Source: Pseudomonadota bacterium (GTDB taxonomy: Bacteria > Desulfobacterota > Desulfovibrionia > Desulfovibrionales > Desulfovibrionaceae). Taken from it: a DNA stretch of 17,373 bases. The translations under genes and the position numbers were made by a program. Positions 6,636-13,566 of the stretch are shown here, piece after piece (position 1 is the stretch's first letter; each line of letters starts with the position of its first letter). Below the pieces are notes generated by a model. It ran no database searches, was not told the DNA's origin, and saw only the letters and a list, made by a program, of their open reading frames with translations. Where the stretch lies: contig JAFABC010000358.1 in the NCBI GenBank assembly GCA_023426275.1, forward strand, positions 1 to 17,373, written 5' to 3'.

Positions 6636-7769
6636 ATGTCTCACGCTGCGCCCTTCGGGCCGGGGTCCTTGCGACGCCGGTTCGCCAATTCCCCGCGTTT
6701 CCGGCTGGGCCTGTTCGCCACGGGCGGCGGCCTGCTCCTGCTCGGCCTGGGCTTTTGGACCTATGCCCGGTGGAACCACGTCACGGAAAACGACGCCAAG
6801 GTCATGGCCGACATGGTCACCATCAGCAGCCGCGTGGACGGCTGGGTGGACCAGCGCCCGGTCACCGACGGCGATTTCGTGAAACCGGGGCAGGAACTCG
6901 TGCGGCTGGATCGGCGCGAGGCCGCCTTGCAGGTAAAGGAACTGCGGGCCAAGCTGGCCTCCCTGGGCCTGGAGTCCGAACGACTCACGGCCCGGCTGGC
7001 CGTCACCCGGGGAACCACGGCAAGCGACGTCAACGCCTCCCGGGCCCGCCACGAGGCGGCCGAAGCCAACCTGCACGCCATCGAGGCCGAACTGGAACGC
7101 AACGAACTGAGTTTCAGCCGCAACCGCCAACTGGCCGATAAGAACGTGATCTCCCGGCAGGACTGGGACGCCACCCGGACCAACACCAAACAGGTGGCCG
7201 AAAAACTGCGGCAGGCCAAGGCGCAGATCGCCGAGGCCGCGGCCGGCATGTCCGACGCCGAGGCCAAGCGCGGCGACGTGGCCGTGCTGGAGAAAAACAT
7301 CCAGGAGCTGGCCGCGGAAATGGAGCAGGTGCGCACCCAGATCGGCCAGCGGCAGGTGGAGCTCGACGACCGGGTGGTGCGCAGCCCCATACGCGGGGTG
7401 GTGGATCGGAAATTCGTCGAACCCGGCGAGTACGTCATCCCCGGCCAGCGCCTCGTGCTCCTGCACGATCCCCAGGCCGTGTGGGTCGAGGCCCGGCTCA
7501 AGGAAACCAAGCTGGCCGGCCTGCGCCCGGGCCAGCCCGTGGCCATCAGCGTGGACGCCTACCCGGACCGGCGCTTCGCCGGCGAGGTGGAACGCATCGG
7601 CCATGCCGCCACCAACCAGTTCGCCCTGCTGCCGAGCCCCAACCCCTCGGGCAACTTCACCAAGATCACCCAGCGGGTGCCGATCCGCATCAAGGTGGCC
7701 CAGCCGCCGGACAATCCGCTTCGCCCCGGCATGATGGTGGAGGTGGACATTGACGCGTCAAACGGCTGA
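6636..7769 (+). CDS. emrA: EmrA/HlyD-type periplasmic adaptor (membrane fusion protein)
   Basis: The 377-residue protein has a short cytoplasmic N-terminus, one membrane helix (about 23-44, RLGLFATGGGLLLLGLGF), a first half of a biotinyl-lipoyl-like domain (about 60-95, VTISSRVDGWVDQRPVTDGDFVKPGQEL), a long alpha-helical hairpin/coiled coil (about 95-245), and a second half plus beta-barrel (SPIRGVVDRKFVEPGEYVIPGQ, then VWVEARLKETKLAGLRPGQPV). This is the EmrA layout of adaptors joining an inner-membrane MFS pump to a TolC-type channel. AAGGAG (6619-6624) lies 11 nt before ATG 6636; a TTG at 6612 is open but has no SD. The gene's 3' end overlaps the pump gene by 20 bp. No TolC homologue lies in the window. 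Confidence 0.9.
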   Translation: MSHAAPFGPGSLRRRFANSPRFRLGLFATGGGLLLLGLGFWTYARWNHVTENDAKVMADMVTISSRVDGWVDQRPVTDGDFVKPGQELVRLDRREAALQVKELRAKLASLGLESERLTARLAVTRGTTASDVNASRARHEAAEANLHAIEAELERNELSFSRNRQLADKNVISRQDWDATRTNTKQVAEKLRQAKAQIAEAAAGMSDAEAKRGDVAVLEKNIQELAAEMEQVRTQIGQRQVELDDRVVRSPIRGVVDRKFVEPGEYVIPGQRLVLLHDPQAVWVEARLKETKLAGLRPGQPVAISVDAYPDRRFAGEVERIGHAATNQFALLPSPNPSGNFTKITQRVPIRIKVAQPPDNPLRPGMMVEVDIDASNG

Positions 7770-9312
7770 GTCCCTGGTCGACCGCTTCGGCCCGGCCTAC
7801 AAGTGGTATGCCACGGCCTCGGTGATGATGGGCTGCATCGCCACGGTGCTGTCCTCCACCATGGTCAACGTGGCCATGCCCGACATCATGGGCGAATTCG
7901 GCATGGGCCAGGATCAGGTCCAGTGGCTGTCCACGGCCTTCCTGGCCGCCATGACCGCCAGCATGTTGCTGACGGCCTGGGCGCTGGCCAACCTGGGTCC
8001 CAAAAACGCCTATCTGGCCGCCCTGGCCGCCTTCACCTTCGGCTCAATCCTCGGCGGACTCAGCACCGGCCAGGAAGTGCTCATCCTGTCGCGTGTCATC
8101 CAGGGCGCGGCCGCCGGACTGGTGCAGCCCGTGGCCATGGTGGTGATCCTCACGGTCTTCGACCCGCGAAAGCGCGGCACGGCCATGGGCATCTACACCC
8201 TGGGCATCGTGGTGGCCCCGGCCCTCGGCCCCACCGTGGCCGGGGTGCTCATCGACAATTATTCCTGGCGCTACATCTTCTATCTCGGCGTGCCGCTGTG
8301 CCTTGTCGGCGCGGGCTTAAGCCTCGCCTTCCTGCCCGGCCACGTCCGCCAGCGCAGCGATCCCTTCGACCTGCCGGGGTTCGTGTTGTTGTGCCTGGCC
8401 GTGGCCGCCTTTCTGGCCGCCCTGTCCAACGGCCAGCGCCAGGGCTGGGACTCGGGCTTCGTGGTCGGCGGCTTTTGCGTCAGCGCCCTGGCCACGGCGG
8501 CCTTCCTGCGCCGCGAACAGAGCTGCAAGGCCCCCCTGCTCGCCCTCGGCGTCTACAGGAACCCCAAATTCCTGGCCGCGGCCATTGTGTCCTTCATCCT
8601 GGGCATGGGCCTTTTCGGCTCCACCTACCTCGCCCCGCTGTTCGTCCAGACCGTGCAGGGCTACACCCCGACCGAGGCCGGGCTCATGCTCATGCCGGCC
8701 GGACTCATGATCGGCGTGATCGCGCCCCTGTCCGGCCGCCTGTCCGACCGGGTGCCGCCCTACCAGCTCATCATCCTGGGCCTGTTCCTGTTCGGCTGGT
8801 CCTGCCTGCTGATGACCGACGCCGGCACGTCCACGGACTTCTGGCAGTTCACCTTCTGGGTGATGCTCGGCCGGGTGGGCCTCGGCTGCATCACCCCGGC
8901 CCTCAACAGCGGGTCGGTGCGGGTGCTCGCGCCCGAGGAGATGGGGCAAGGCGCGGGCAACATCAACTTCATGCGCCAACTCGGCGGGGCCATCGGCGTC
9001 AGCCTGCTGTCGGTCTACCTGGACCGCCAGACCGCCCTGTACTGCCAGTCCTTCAACGCCCTGCAAACCGGCACCCACGCCGCTTCGGACACGCTCAACG
9101 TCATCTCGCTGCTCCTGTCCCGGGCCGGCATCCTCGACGACGTCTCCCAGGCCCTGCGCCCGCCGGCGGCCTACCATTTCCTGTCGCAGATGATCGCGGC
9201 GCAAGGACGGATGATGGGCTTTCGCGAGAGCTTCCTGCTGACCGCCGCCGTCTTCGCCGGAGCCATCCTGCCGGCCTGGTTCATGCGCCCGGGCAAGCGC
9301 CGGGGCGCATGA
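7750..9312 (+). CDS. emrB: EmrB/QacA-type (DHA2) MFS multidrug efflux transporter
   Basis: This 520-residue protein is a 14-helix drug:H+ antiporter of the DHA2 family. Family signals include WYATASVMMGCIATVLSSTMVNVAMPDIMGEF in the first helix (quoted in parts: TMVNVAMPDI), DQVQWLSTAFLA, motif C GPALGPTVAGVLIDN with SWRYIFYLGVPL, and GRLSDRVPPY. Together with the adaptor it would export lipophilic drugs or uncouplers across both membranes. The start is taken as TTG 7750, overlapping the adaptor gene by 20 bp, because GGAGGTGG lies just upstream; the next in-frame ATG would remove the first helix. Substrate cannot be told from sequence. It is the last gene of the operon, ending just before repeat R2. 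Confidence 0.9.
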   Translation: MTRQTAESLVDRFGPAYKWYATASVMMGCIATVLSSTMVNVAMPDIMGEFGMGQDQVQWLSTAFLAAMTASMLLTAWALANLGPKNAYLAALAAFTFGSILGGLSTGQEVLILSRVIQGAAAGLVQPVAMVVILTVFDPRKRGTAMGIYTLGIVVAPALGPTVAGVLIDNYSWRYIFYLGVPLCLVGAGLSLAFLPGHVRQRSDPFDLPGFVLLCLAVAAFLAALSNGQRQGWDSGFVVGGFCVSALATAAFLRREQSCKAPLLALGVYRNPKFLAAAIVSFILGMGLFGSTYLAPLFVQTVQGYTPTEAGLMLMPAGLMIGVIAPLSGRLSDRVPPYQLIILGLFLFGWSCLLMTDAGTSTDFWQFTFWVMLGRVGLGCITPALNSGSVRVLAPEEMGQGAGNINFMRQLGGAIGVSLLSVYLDRQTALYCQSFNALQTGTHAASDTLNVISLLLSRAGILDDVSQALRPPAAYHFLSQMIAAQGRMMGFRESFLLTAAVFAGAILPAWFMRPGKRRGA

Positions 9313-9330
9313 GGGGAACAGGAGGAAGAG

Positions 9331-9447
9331 GCCTCCGGCGGCCGGGGGGCAACAGCTTGCCTTTCCCGGTGAGGGGGCTTGGGGGGCATCATGCCCCCCA
9401 ACGGTGAGGGTCCGGGAGAGGCGGCGCCTCGCCCGGCCGCCGGAGGC
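9331..9447. repeat. Composite intergenic repeat R2 between convergent genes
   Basis: A plus-oriented half GCCTCCGGCGGCCGGGGGGC (9331-9350) and a minus-oriented half (9408-9447, ending CCGGCCGCCGGAGGC) bracket a perfect dyad TTGGGGGGCAT-C-ATGCCCCCCAA (9379-9401). A second near-perfect hairpin (GGGAGAGGC/GCCTCGCCC) lies at about 9414-9434. It separates the convergent efflux gene and glycosyltransferase gene, and its minus-strand reading forms the last 19 codons or so and the stop of the latter. Confidence 0.85.
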
Positions 9448-10252
9448 AACCCGCCTTTGTCGCCGCAAACTGGCGGGCCTTGCGGACCAGGGCGATGGAG
9501 TCGGCGAACTGGCGCGACTCGCCCTCCCGGGAGTGGTTGTCGACGCGCCGGTCGCTGCCGTGGATGCGCACGTTGGCCAGCACCCTGGGCACGTGGACGA
9601 AGCGCGCCCCGCCCATGGCGAAGCGCAGATACATCTCGTGGTCCTGGGACACGTGTTCCGGGGAATAATAGCCGAAGGCGTCGTGCAGCGCCTTTTTATA
9701 GAGCTTGCACACGCCGCAGAAATACCAGTCGCAAAAAGCGTTTTCGAAGCTGTACTCGGGCAGGGCGAAGCGGCGCAGGATGCGGCCGGCATCGTCGACG
9801 ATGTGCATGTCCGCGTAGGCGAAATCCGCGTCGCCCGCGGCCAGCGCCCCGGCCAGCTCCCCGACCATGGCCGGCAGCAGCATGTCGTCCGAGGCGATAA
9901 AGGTGCAAAGCCGCCCCGTGGCCGCCCGCAGGCCCGTGTTCAGGGCATGGCTCAGGCCCTGGTTGCGCTCGTGGCGCAGCACGACCAGTTCCCGGCCGGC
10001 GGCCGGATAGCGCGGATGCCAGGTGCGGCGCACGACATCCGCGGCCTCGTCGTAGGCGGCGGCGAAAGACGTCTGCTCGCCGGCCACGGCCGTCCGGTAG
10101 GCGTCGAGCACGGCCGCCGTGTCATCGGGCGAGGCGTCGTCCACCACCACGATCTCGATGTCGGGGTAGTCCTGGAACCAGATGGAATCCAGGCACACGG
10201 GCAGATAGCGGGCCTGATTGTAGGTCGCGACCACGACCGAAACCTTGTCCAT
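9389..10252 (-). CDS. Family 2 (GT-A fold) glycosyltransferase
   Basis: The 287-residue protein has the GT2 N-terminus MDKVSVVVATYNQARYLPVC, the nucleotide-binding EIVVVDDASPDDT (33-45), the helix NQGLSHALNTGLRAATG (97-113), the metal-binding SDD (121-123, FIASDDM) and the acceptor-site QDHEMYLR (203-210). Such enzymes move a sugar from a nucleotide-sugar to a polysaccharide, lipid or protein acceptor; substrate is unknown. A roughly 25-residue insertion rich in Ala/Glu/Arg (about 60-85) separates the usual strand order. I chose ATG 10252 because GAGGG lies 8 nt upstream; an ATG 15 nt earlier is possible. The last 19 residues (from about 269, LRRPGEAPPLPDPHRWGA) are encoded by repeat R2 and are probably not part of the fold. 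Confidence 0.88.
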   Translation of the reverse strand: MDKVSVVVATYNQARYLPVCLDSIWFQDYPDIEIVVVDDASPDDTAAVLDAYRTAVAGEQTSFAAAYDEAADVVRRTWHPRYPAAGRELVVLRHERNQGLSHALNTGLRAATGRLCTFIASDDMLLPAMVGELAGALAAGDADFAYADMHIVDDAGRILRRFALPEYSFENAFCDWYFCGVCKLYKKALHDAFGYYSPEHVSQDHEMYLRFAMGGARFVHVPRVLANVRIHGSDRRVDNHSREGESRQFADSIALVRKARQFAATKAGCLRRPGEAPPLPDPHRWGA

Positions 10253-10328
10253 GGCGGTTGCCCTCATTGCGCTTGCGGACGCGGGTTCAAAGAATCGGGG
10301 AAAGCCGTGCTTCCCGCAACGGGACCTG

Positions 10329-10346
10329 CTGGCACAAAATCTGCTT
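10329..10346 (+). promoter_or_regulatory. Candidate sigma-54 (-24/-12) promoter for the radical SAM gene
   Basis: CTGGCACAAAATCTGCTT keeps the invariant GG (10331-10332) and GC (10343-10344) at the exact -24/-12 spacing and the full TGGCAC element; the -12 box is CTGC rather than TTGC. The predicted start is near 10356, with a 74-nt leader to ATG 10430. An upstream activator site was not identified. The rest of the 177-bp divergent region has no obvious sigma-70 promoter. Confidence 0.5.
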
Positions 10347-10429
10347 GGCCGCAGGCGACAGCGCTTTGGCGTCGGCGATCCGACACACCGCGCCTCCCGG
10401 CCGAACCGATTCCAGCCCAGGAGCCGACC

Positions 10430-11554
10430 ATGCCCTACTATTCCAACATGAAAACCCTCAACAGCATCGCCCGGCAGGTCTACCAGGCCAACCACATCGG
10501 GGAAATCGAGTCGTTCCCCGAGGAAATCACCCTGCTGCCGACCCTGCGCTGCAACTACAACTGCGTGACCTGCACCCAGGACCACTCCTGCGCCATGGAG
10601 TATCCCGAGTCCTTCATCGACGGGCTTTCGGACATCCTTCCCTTTGCCAAGTTCGTCAACATCAACGGCGGCGAACCGCTCCTGTACCGGCATCTCGACA
10701 AGCTCATCAGCGCCATCACCGCCAAGGACACCCGGTTCTGGCTGGTCACCAACGGCTCGCTTTTAAATGATGCCTGGCGGCAAAAGCTCATCTCCGGCGC
10801 CTTGCAGGTCATCAAGTTCAGCATCGACGGCGGCACGGCCCAAGCCTACGCCAGCATCCGGCCCAAGGGCAATTTCTTCAAGGTGCTCCAAAACATCGCC
10901 GAGTTCATGAAGCTGCGCGTCCAGACCAGACGCTTCGATATCGACACGCAGATCAATTTCGTGGCCCTGCGCGACAACATCGAATCCCTGCCCAAGCTCA
11001 CGGCCATTGCCGCCGATCTCGGCATCAGCCAGATCAACGTCATCTACTGTCTGTGCGAAACGGAATATCTGGCCGAACGGTCGCTGTTTTTTCATCAGGA
11101 ACTCAGCGACGAAAAAATCAGTCTGGCCCGGGAAATCGGCGAACGCCAGGGCGTCAATGTGGCCGCGCCCAAACTTTTTTCCGGCAGGACCGTGTCCCCG
11201 GACAGCTGGCTGAGCGCCAGCTCCTGCGATTTTCCCTTCAAGTTCCTGTCCGTGGACCTCAACGGCGCGGTCGGCGTGTGCTGCGGCACGCCCATCCGCA
11301 AGGGCAATCTGTTCCGCGACGGCTTTGCCGCCTGCTGGAACGATCCGCTCTGGGTCAGGGTCCGGGAAACGGTCAATACGGACAACGAACTGGAGATGTG
11401 TCGCAACTGCGTGCTGTGCAAGCAGAAGCCGGCCAACATCAAAAGCCACATTCCCAACGAGGAACTGGCCCGCAGGATGCTGGCCAAACACGGGCTGGAC
11501 GCGGCGGCGGCTTTCGGAACACCGGCGCACGGCGAGGCAGTCCCCGCCGCATAA
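10430..11554 (+). CDS. Radical SAM protein with SPASM-like C-terminal cysteine cluster
   Basis: The 374-residue protein has the radical SAM signature C41-x3-C45-x2-C48 (LRCNYNCVTC) and the SAM-binding NGGEPLL (79-85) in the (beta/alpha) barrel, with VIKFSIDGG (127-135). The C-terminal part has Cys266, Cys284/285, and C324/C327/C330 (MCRNCVLCKQK), typical of SPASM or twitch auxiliary Fe-S sites. Such proteins modify peptides, proteins or carbohydrates (PqqE, AlbA, anSME or aminoglycoside/sugar enzymes). No precursor peptide gene is visible beside it. AGGAG (10419-10423) precedes ATG 10430; the frame is open much further upstream but that part is antisense to the glycosyltransferase. Divergent pairing with that gene hints at a shared glycan or surface modification task; this is inference. 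Confidence 0.87.
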   Translation: MPYYSNMKTLNSIARQVYQANHIGEIESFPEEITLLPTLRCNYNCVTCTQDHSCAMEYPESFIDGLSDILPFAKFVNINGGEPLLYRHLDKLISAITAKDTRFWLVTNGSLLNDAWRQKLISGALQVIKFSIDGGTAQAYASIRPKGNFFKVLQNIAEFMKLRVQTRRFDIDTQINFVALRDNIESLPKLTAIAADLGISQINVIYCLCETEYLAERSLFFHQELSDEKISLAREIGERQGVNVAAPKLFSGRTVSPDSWLSASSCDFPFKFLSVDLNGAVGVCCGTPIRKGNLFRDGFAACWNDPLWVRVRETVNTDNELEMCRNCVLCKQKPANIKSHIPNEELARRMLAKHGLDAAAAFGTPAHGEAVPAA

Positions 11555-11560
11555 AAAAAC

Positions 11561-11591
11561 CGGCCGCGCCGCCGGAGAGGCGGCGCGGCCG
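11561..11591. terminator. Strong bidirectional terminator between radical SAM and rubrerythrin genes
   Basis: A perfect 13-bp GC stem (11561-11573 with 11579-11591, loop GGAGA) lies between the convergent genes. On the minus strand it is followed by seven T residues (plus-strand A tract 11553-11559), a textbook Rho-independent terminator for rubrerythrin. On the plus strand it is followed by GGTTTCT after a short spacer, so it may also stop the radical SAM transcript. Confidence 0.9.
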
Positions 11592-11603
11592 AAGAGACGG
11601 TTT

Positions 11604-12179
11604 CTACCAGTTCTCGGGAATGATCTCGAAATAGGCTTGCGGATGCTCGCAGGCCGGGCACTTGTGGGGGGCTTCCTCGCTTTCGATGGGGAAGCCGCAG
11701 TTGCGGCAGCGCCACACGACCTTGGTCTCGCGCTTGAAGACCTTGCCGGCCTCGATGTTGTCGGCCAGCTTGGCGTAGCGGAGCTTGTGGAAGCCTTCGG
11801 CCTTGGCGATGTTGTGGAACGTCGCCGCGACCTCGGGATAGCCCTCTTTCTCGGCCACGGCGGCAAACGAGGGATACATGTCGTTTTCCTCGTAGGACTC
11901 CCCGCCCTGCGCCTCGCGCAGATTGGCCACGGTGTCGCCGATGACGCCGGCCGGGAACGCGGCGACGATTTCCACCTCGCCGCCCTCAAGGTACTTGAAC
12001 AGCCGTTTGGCGTGCTCTTTTTCCTGATCGGCGGTTTCGGTGAAGATGGCGGCGATTTGCTCGTAGCCTTCCTTTTTCGCCTTGGAAGCGAAATAGGTGT
12101 AGCGGTTTCTGGCCTGGGACTCGCCGGCAAAGGCGGTCAGGATGTTCTTTTCGGTCTGGGAACCCTTCAACGATTTCAT
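11604..12179 (-). CDS. rbr: Rubrerythrin
   Basis: The 191-residue cytoplasmic protein reduces hydrogen peroxide to water using a non-haem di-iron centre fed by a rubredoxin-like site, a major peroxide defence of anaerobes. The N-terminal four-helix ferritin-like domain shows the ligands E20, E53, H56, E94, E97, E128 and H131 (motifs ExxH at 53-56 and 128-131). The C-terminal domain has CRNCG (C158/C161) and CPACEHP (C174/C177) for one Fe. Length and ligand positions match what I recall of the classical Desulfovibrio rubrerythrin. The start is fixed by AGGAGG a short distance upstream of ATG 12179. It follows other redox genes on the same strand, but 210 bp containing repeat R3 separate it from the nearest one, so it probably has its own promoter. 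Confidence 0.97.
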   Translation of the reverse strand: MKSLKGSQTEKNILTAFAGESQARNRYTYFASKAKKEGYEQIAAIFTETADQEKEHAKRLFKYLEGGEVEIVAAFPAGVIGDTVANLREAQGGESYEENDMYPSFAAVAEKEGYPEVAATFHNIAKAEGFHKLRYAKLADNIEAGKVFKRETKVVWRCRNCGFPIESEEAPHKCPACEHPQAYFEIIPENW

Positions 12180-12237
12180 GCCTTCTTTCCTCCTGTGGAG
12201 TGGCTTGACCTGTTCTCAAAAAGAGGCAGGGGAAAAA

Positions 12238-12384
12238 GCCTCCGCTGCCCGGGAGGGACGCAGCCGCTCCCGGACCTCGTCGGTTGGGGCCTCATGCCCC
12301 CAAGCCCCCTCACGGGGGCTTTTGCTCAGCTTTTCAGTCCCCTTTGCCTCCGGGCGACAAGGGGGTCCCCCGGCCGCCGGAGGC
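12238..12384. repeat. Composite intergenic repeat R3 with internal hairpins
   Basis: A diverged plus-oriented half (12238-12276, GCCTCCGCTGCCCGGGAGGG...) and a minus-oriented half (to 12384, CCCCCGGCCGCCGGAGGC) bracket GGGGCCTCATGCCCC (12287-12301) and AAGCCCCC-tcac-GGGGGCTT (12302-12321, followed by TT on the plus strand). It fills most of the gap between the CMD-like and rubrerythrin genes, directly after the former's stop, and probably ends or stabilises its mRNA. Confidence 0.78.
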
Positions 12385-12389
12385 TCTAT

Positions 12390-12710
12390 CTAATATTCAT
12401 CCCAATACTTTTCCGCCCATTTGAGCGCGGCGGCCACGGCGGGAAAGCCGATGGTGGTGGTCAGGGCCAGGATGGCCTGACTGACCTCGGCCGGCGTGGC
12501 CCCGGCCCTGGCGGCGCGCCGGGCGTGGCTGGCCACCGAGGTTTCAGAGCCAAGCGCCGCGGCCGCGCCGAGCTGCACCAGCTGGATGGTTTTTTCTTCA
12601 AGGGGACCAATATCACGCGCGGCCAGGGCCACGGAATCGAGCGCGGCCATAAACTTGGGATGGTCGTGAGACAGCCGCTCATAATGACGCGGAATAAATG
12701 TATCCTTCAT
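12390..12710 (-). CDS. Carboxymuconolactone-decarboxylase-like (AhpD superfamily) protein without cysteine
   Basis: This 106-residue all-helical protein fits the CMD/AhpD-like family by size and by the pattern EEKTIQLVQLGAAAALGSETSVASHARRAARAGATPAEVSQAI (core motif ALGSETSVASHARRA at about 52-66). In AhpD-type members the equivalent of S57..S61-H62 is CxxC..H and drives thiol redox chemistry; here the protein has no Cys at all, so it cannot be a disulfide reductase of that kind. It is 28 bp downstream of the peroxiredoxin gene with AAGGGA before the ATG, so they are probably co-transcribed. A decarboxylase or scaffold role is possible; function is unproven. Confidence 0.85.
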   Translation of the reverse strand: MKDTFIPRHYERLSHDHPKFMAALDSVALAARDIGPLEEKTIQLVQLGAAAALGSETSVASHARRAARAGATPAEVSQAILALTTTIGFPAVAAALKWAEKYWDEY

Positions 12711-12732
12711 GACGCGTTCCCTTACGGCACCG

Positions 12733-12750
12733 GCCGGTCTACTGACCGGC
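12733..12750. other. Intercistronic hairpin between peroxiredoxin and CMD-like genes
   Basis: GCCGGTC-tact-GACCGGC is a 7-bp perfect stem that includes the peroxiredoxin stop codon (12739-12741). It could balance expression of the two cistrons, or attenuate read-through. Confidence 0.45.
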
Positions 12751-13350
12751 GTGCACGCGCTCCAGGGCCTTGATCAACACGCCGAGGTCCGGGCGCGAAT
12801 TGATGTCGTGCACGTCAATGAATCGGATCACCCCTTTTTTGTCCACAACAAAAAGCGCCCGTTCGGTGGTGCCGTTGCTCCGCAGAATCCCGAGCTTGGC
12901 GGCCAGACCGCCATGGGGCCAGAAGTCCGAGGCCACGGGGAACCACAGCCCGCCCATGGCCCGCGTCCAGGCGTAGAGTGTGGGGATGTTGTCGGCCGAA
13001 ATGCCGACCAGGGCGGCGTCGTTGGCCGCGAACATCGACTGGGCGATGTTGTAGCCCGGCCACTGGCCCGAGCACACCGGCGTCCAGGCCGCCGGCACGA
13101 ACGACAGCACCAGGATCTTCCGGCCCAGGTAATCCGACAGCCGCACCCGGCCCCCGGACACGGTGGGCAGATCGAAATCGGGCATCTTGTCGCCAATGGC
13201 CACGGTCAGGTGACTGTCCGTGGGCGGCAGTTTGCCCACCGGATAAATTTCACTGGCCATCCCGCCCGACGGCGCGGAGTCGGCCCGGGCGGGAATGGCG
13301 AAAGCCAATGTCAGCAGGGCGATGGCCACGCCCAGGCGAAATACGCGCAT
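12739..13350 (-). CDS. Exported 1-Cys peroxiredoxin (AhpC/TSA redoxin family)
   Basis: The 203-residue protein has a Sec signal peptide (MRVFRLGVAIALLTLAFAIPARA, cut before DSA). The redoxin fold carries the peroxidatic motif P86-AAWT90-PV-C93, and Arg164 (TERALFVVDKKG) is the probable active-site arginine. C93 is the only Cys, so it has no internal resolving Cys and must be recycled by another thiol protein. Such enzymes reduce peroxides, here in the periplasm. The start is ATG 13350 with AAAGGAG 5 nt upstream; a longer reading to 13482 runs into repeat R4. The upstream thioredoxin-like gene on the same strand could be its reductant; the CMD-like gene follows by 28 bp. Confidence 0.88.
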   Translation of the reverse strand: MRVFRLGVAIALLTLAFAIPARADSAPSGGMASEIYPVGKLPPTDSHLTVAIGDKMPDFDLPTVSGGRVRLSDYLGRKILVLSFVPAAWTPVCSGQWPGYNIAQSMFAANDAALVGISADNIPTLYAWTRAMGGLWFPVASDFWPHGGLAAKLGILRSNGTTERALFVVDKKGVIRFIDVHDINSRPDLGVLIKALERVHAGQ

Positions 13351-13401
13351 ACGATCTCCTTTACCGTGCCGCAATGGCACACACGACAACATCATGAGGA
13401 T

Positions 13402-13533
13402 GCCTCCGGCGGCCGGGGGCATGATGCCCCCCCGGTCCCCCTCGAAAGGGGCGAACGACTGACCTGCCGGACGGTCGCCCATCCCTTTGGGGAGGGTCCG
13501 GGAGGGGGAGCCCCCCTCCCGGCCGCCGGAGGC
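13402..13533. repeat. Composite intergenic repeat R4
   Basis: A plus-oriented unit beginning GCCTCCGGCGGCC with GGGGGCAT-G-ATGCCCCC (about 13415-13431) is followed by CCCC-tcgaaa-GGGG (about 13438-13451), and by a minus-oriented half ending CCGGCCGCCGGAGGC at 13533 with a GGGAGGGGG-ag-CCCCCCTCCC hairpin (13500-13520). It fills the 216-bp gap between the thioredoxin-like gene (3' side) and the peroxiredoxin gene (5' side). Confidence 0.82.
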
Positions 13534-13566
13534 GTCTTTACCATCCCCCGCTCCGGCGAGCAGGCC

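Noticed and set aside
5361..7604. Long minus-strand frame of 747 codons
   Set aside because: It is antisense to the cytochrome-like, MarR and EmrA genes, all of which have clear family motifs and SD sites.
9295..9312. Efflux gene tail RRGA with GGGGCGCATGA as another repeat-coded end
   Set aside because: It resembles the repeat stop word but lacks the GCCTCC arm and the G6 run; likely coincidence.
9404..10429. Upstream extension of the radical SAM frame
   Set aside because: It mirrors the glycosyltransferase on the other strand and has Gly/Arg/His-rich composition typical of GC-rich antisense frames.
33..13533. CRISPR array
   Set aside because: The repeats are dispersed by kilobases, in both orientations, and have no regular spacers.
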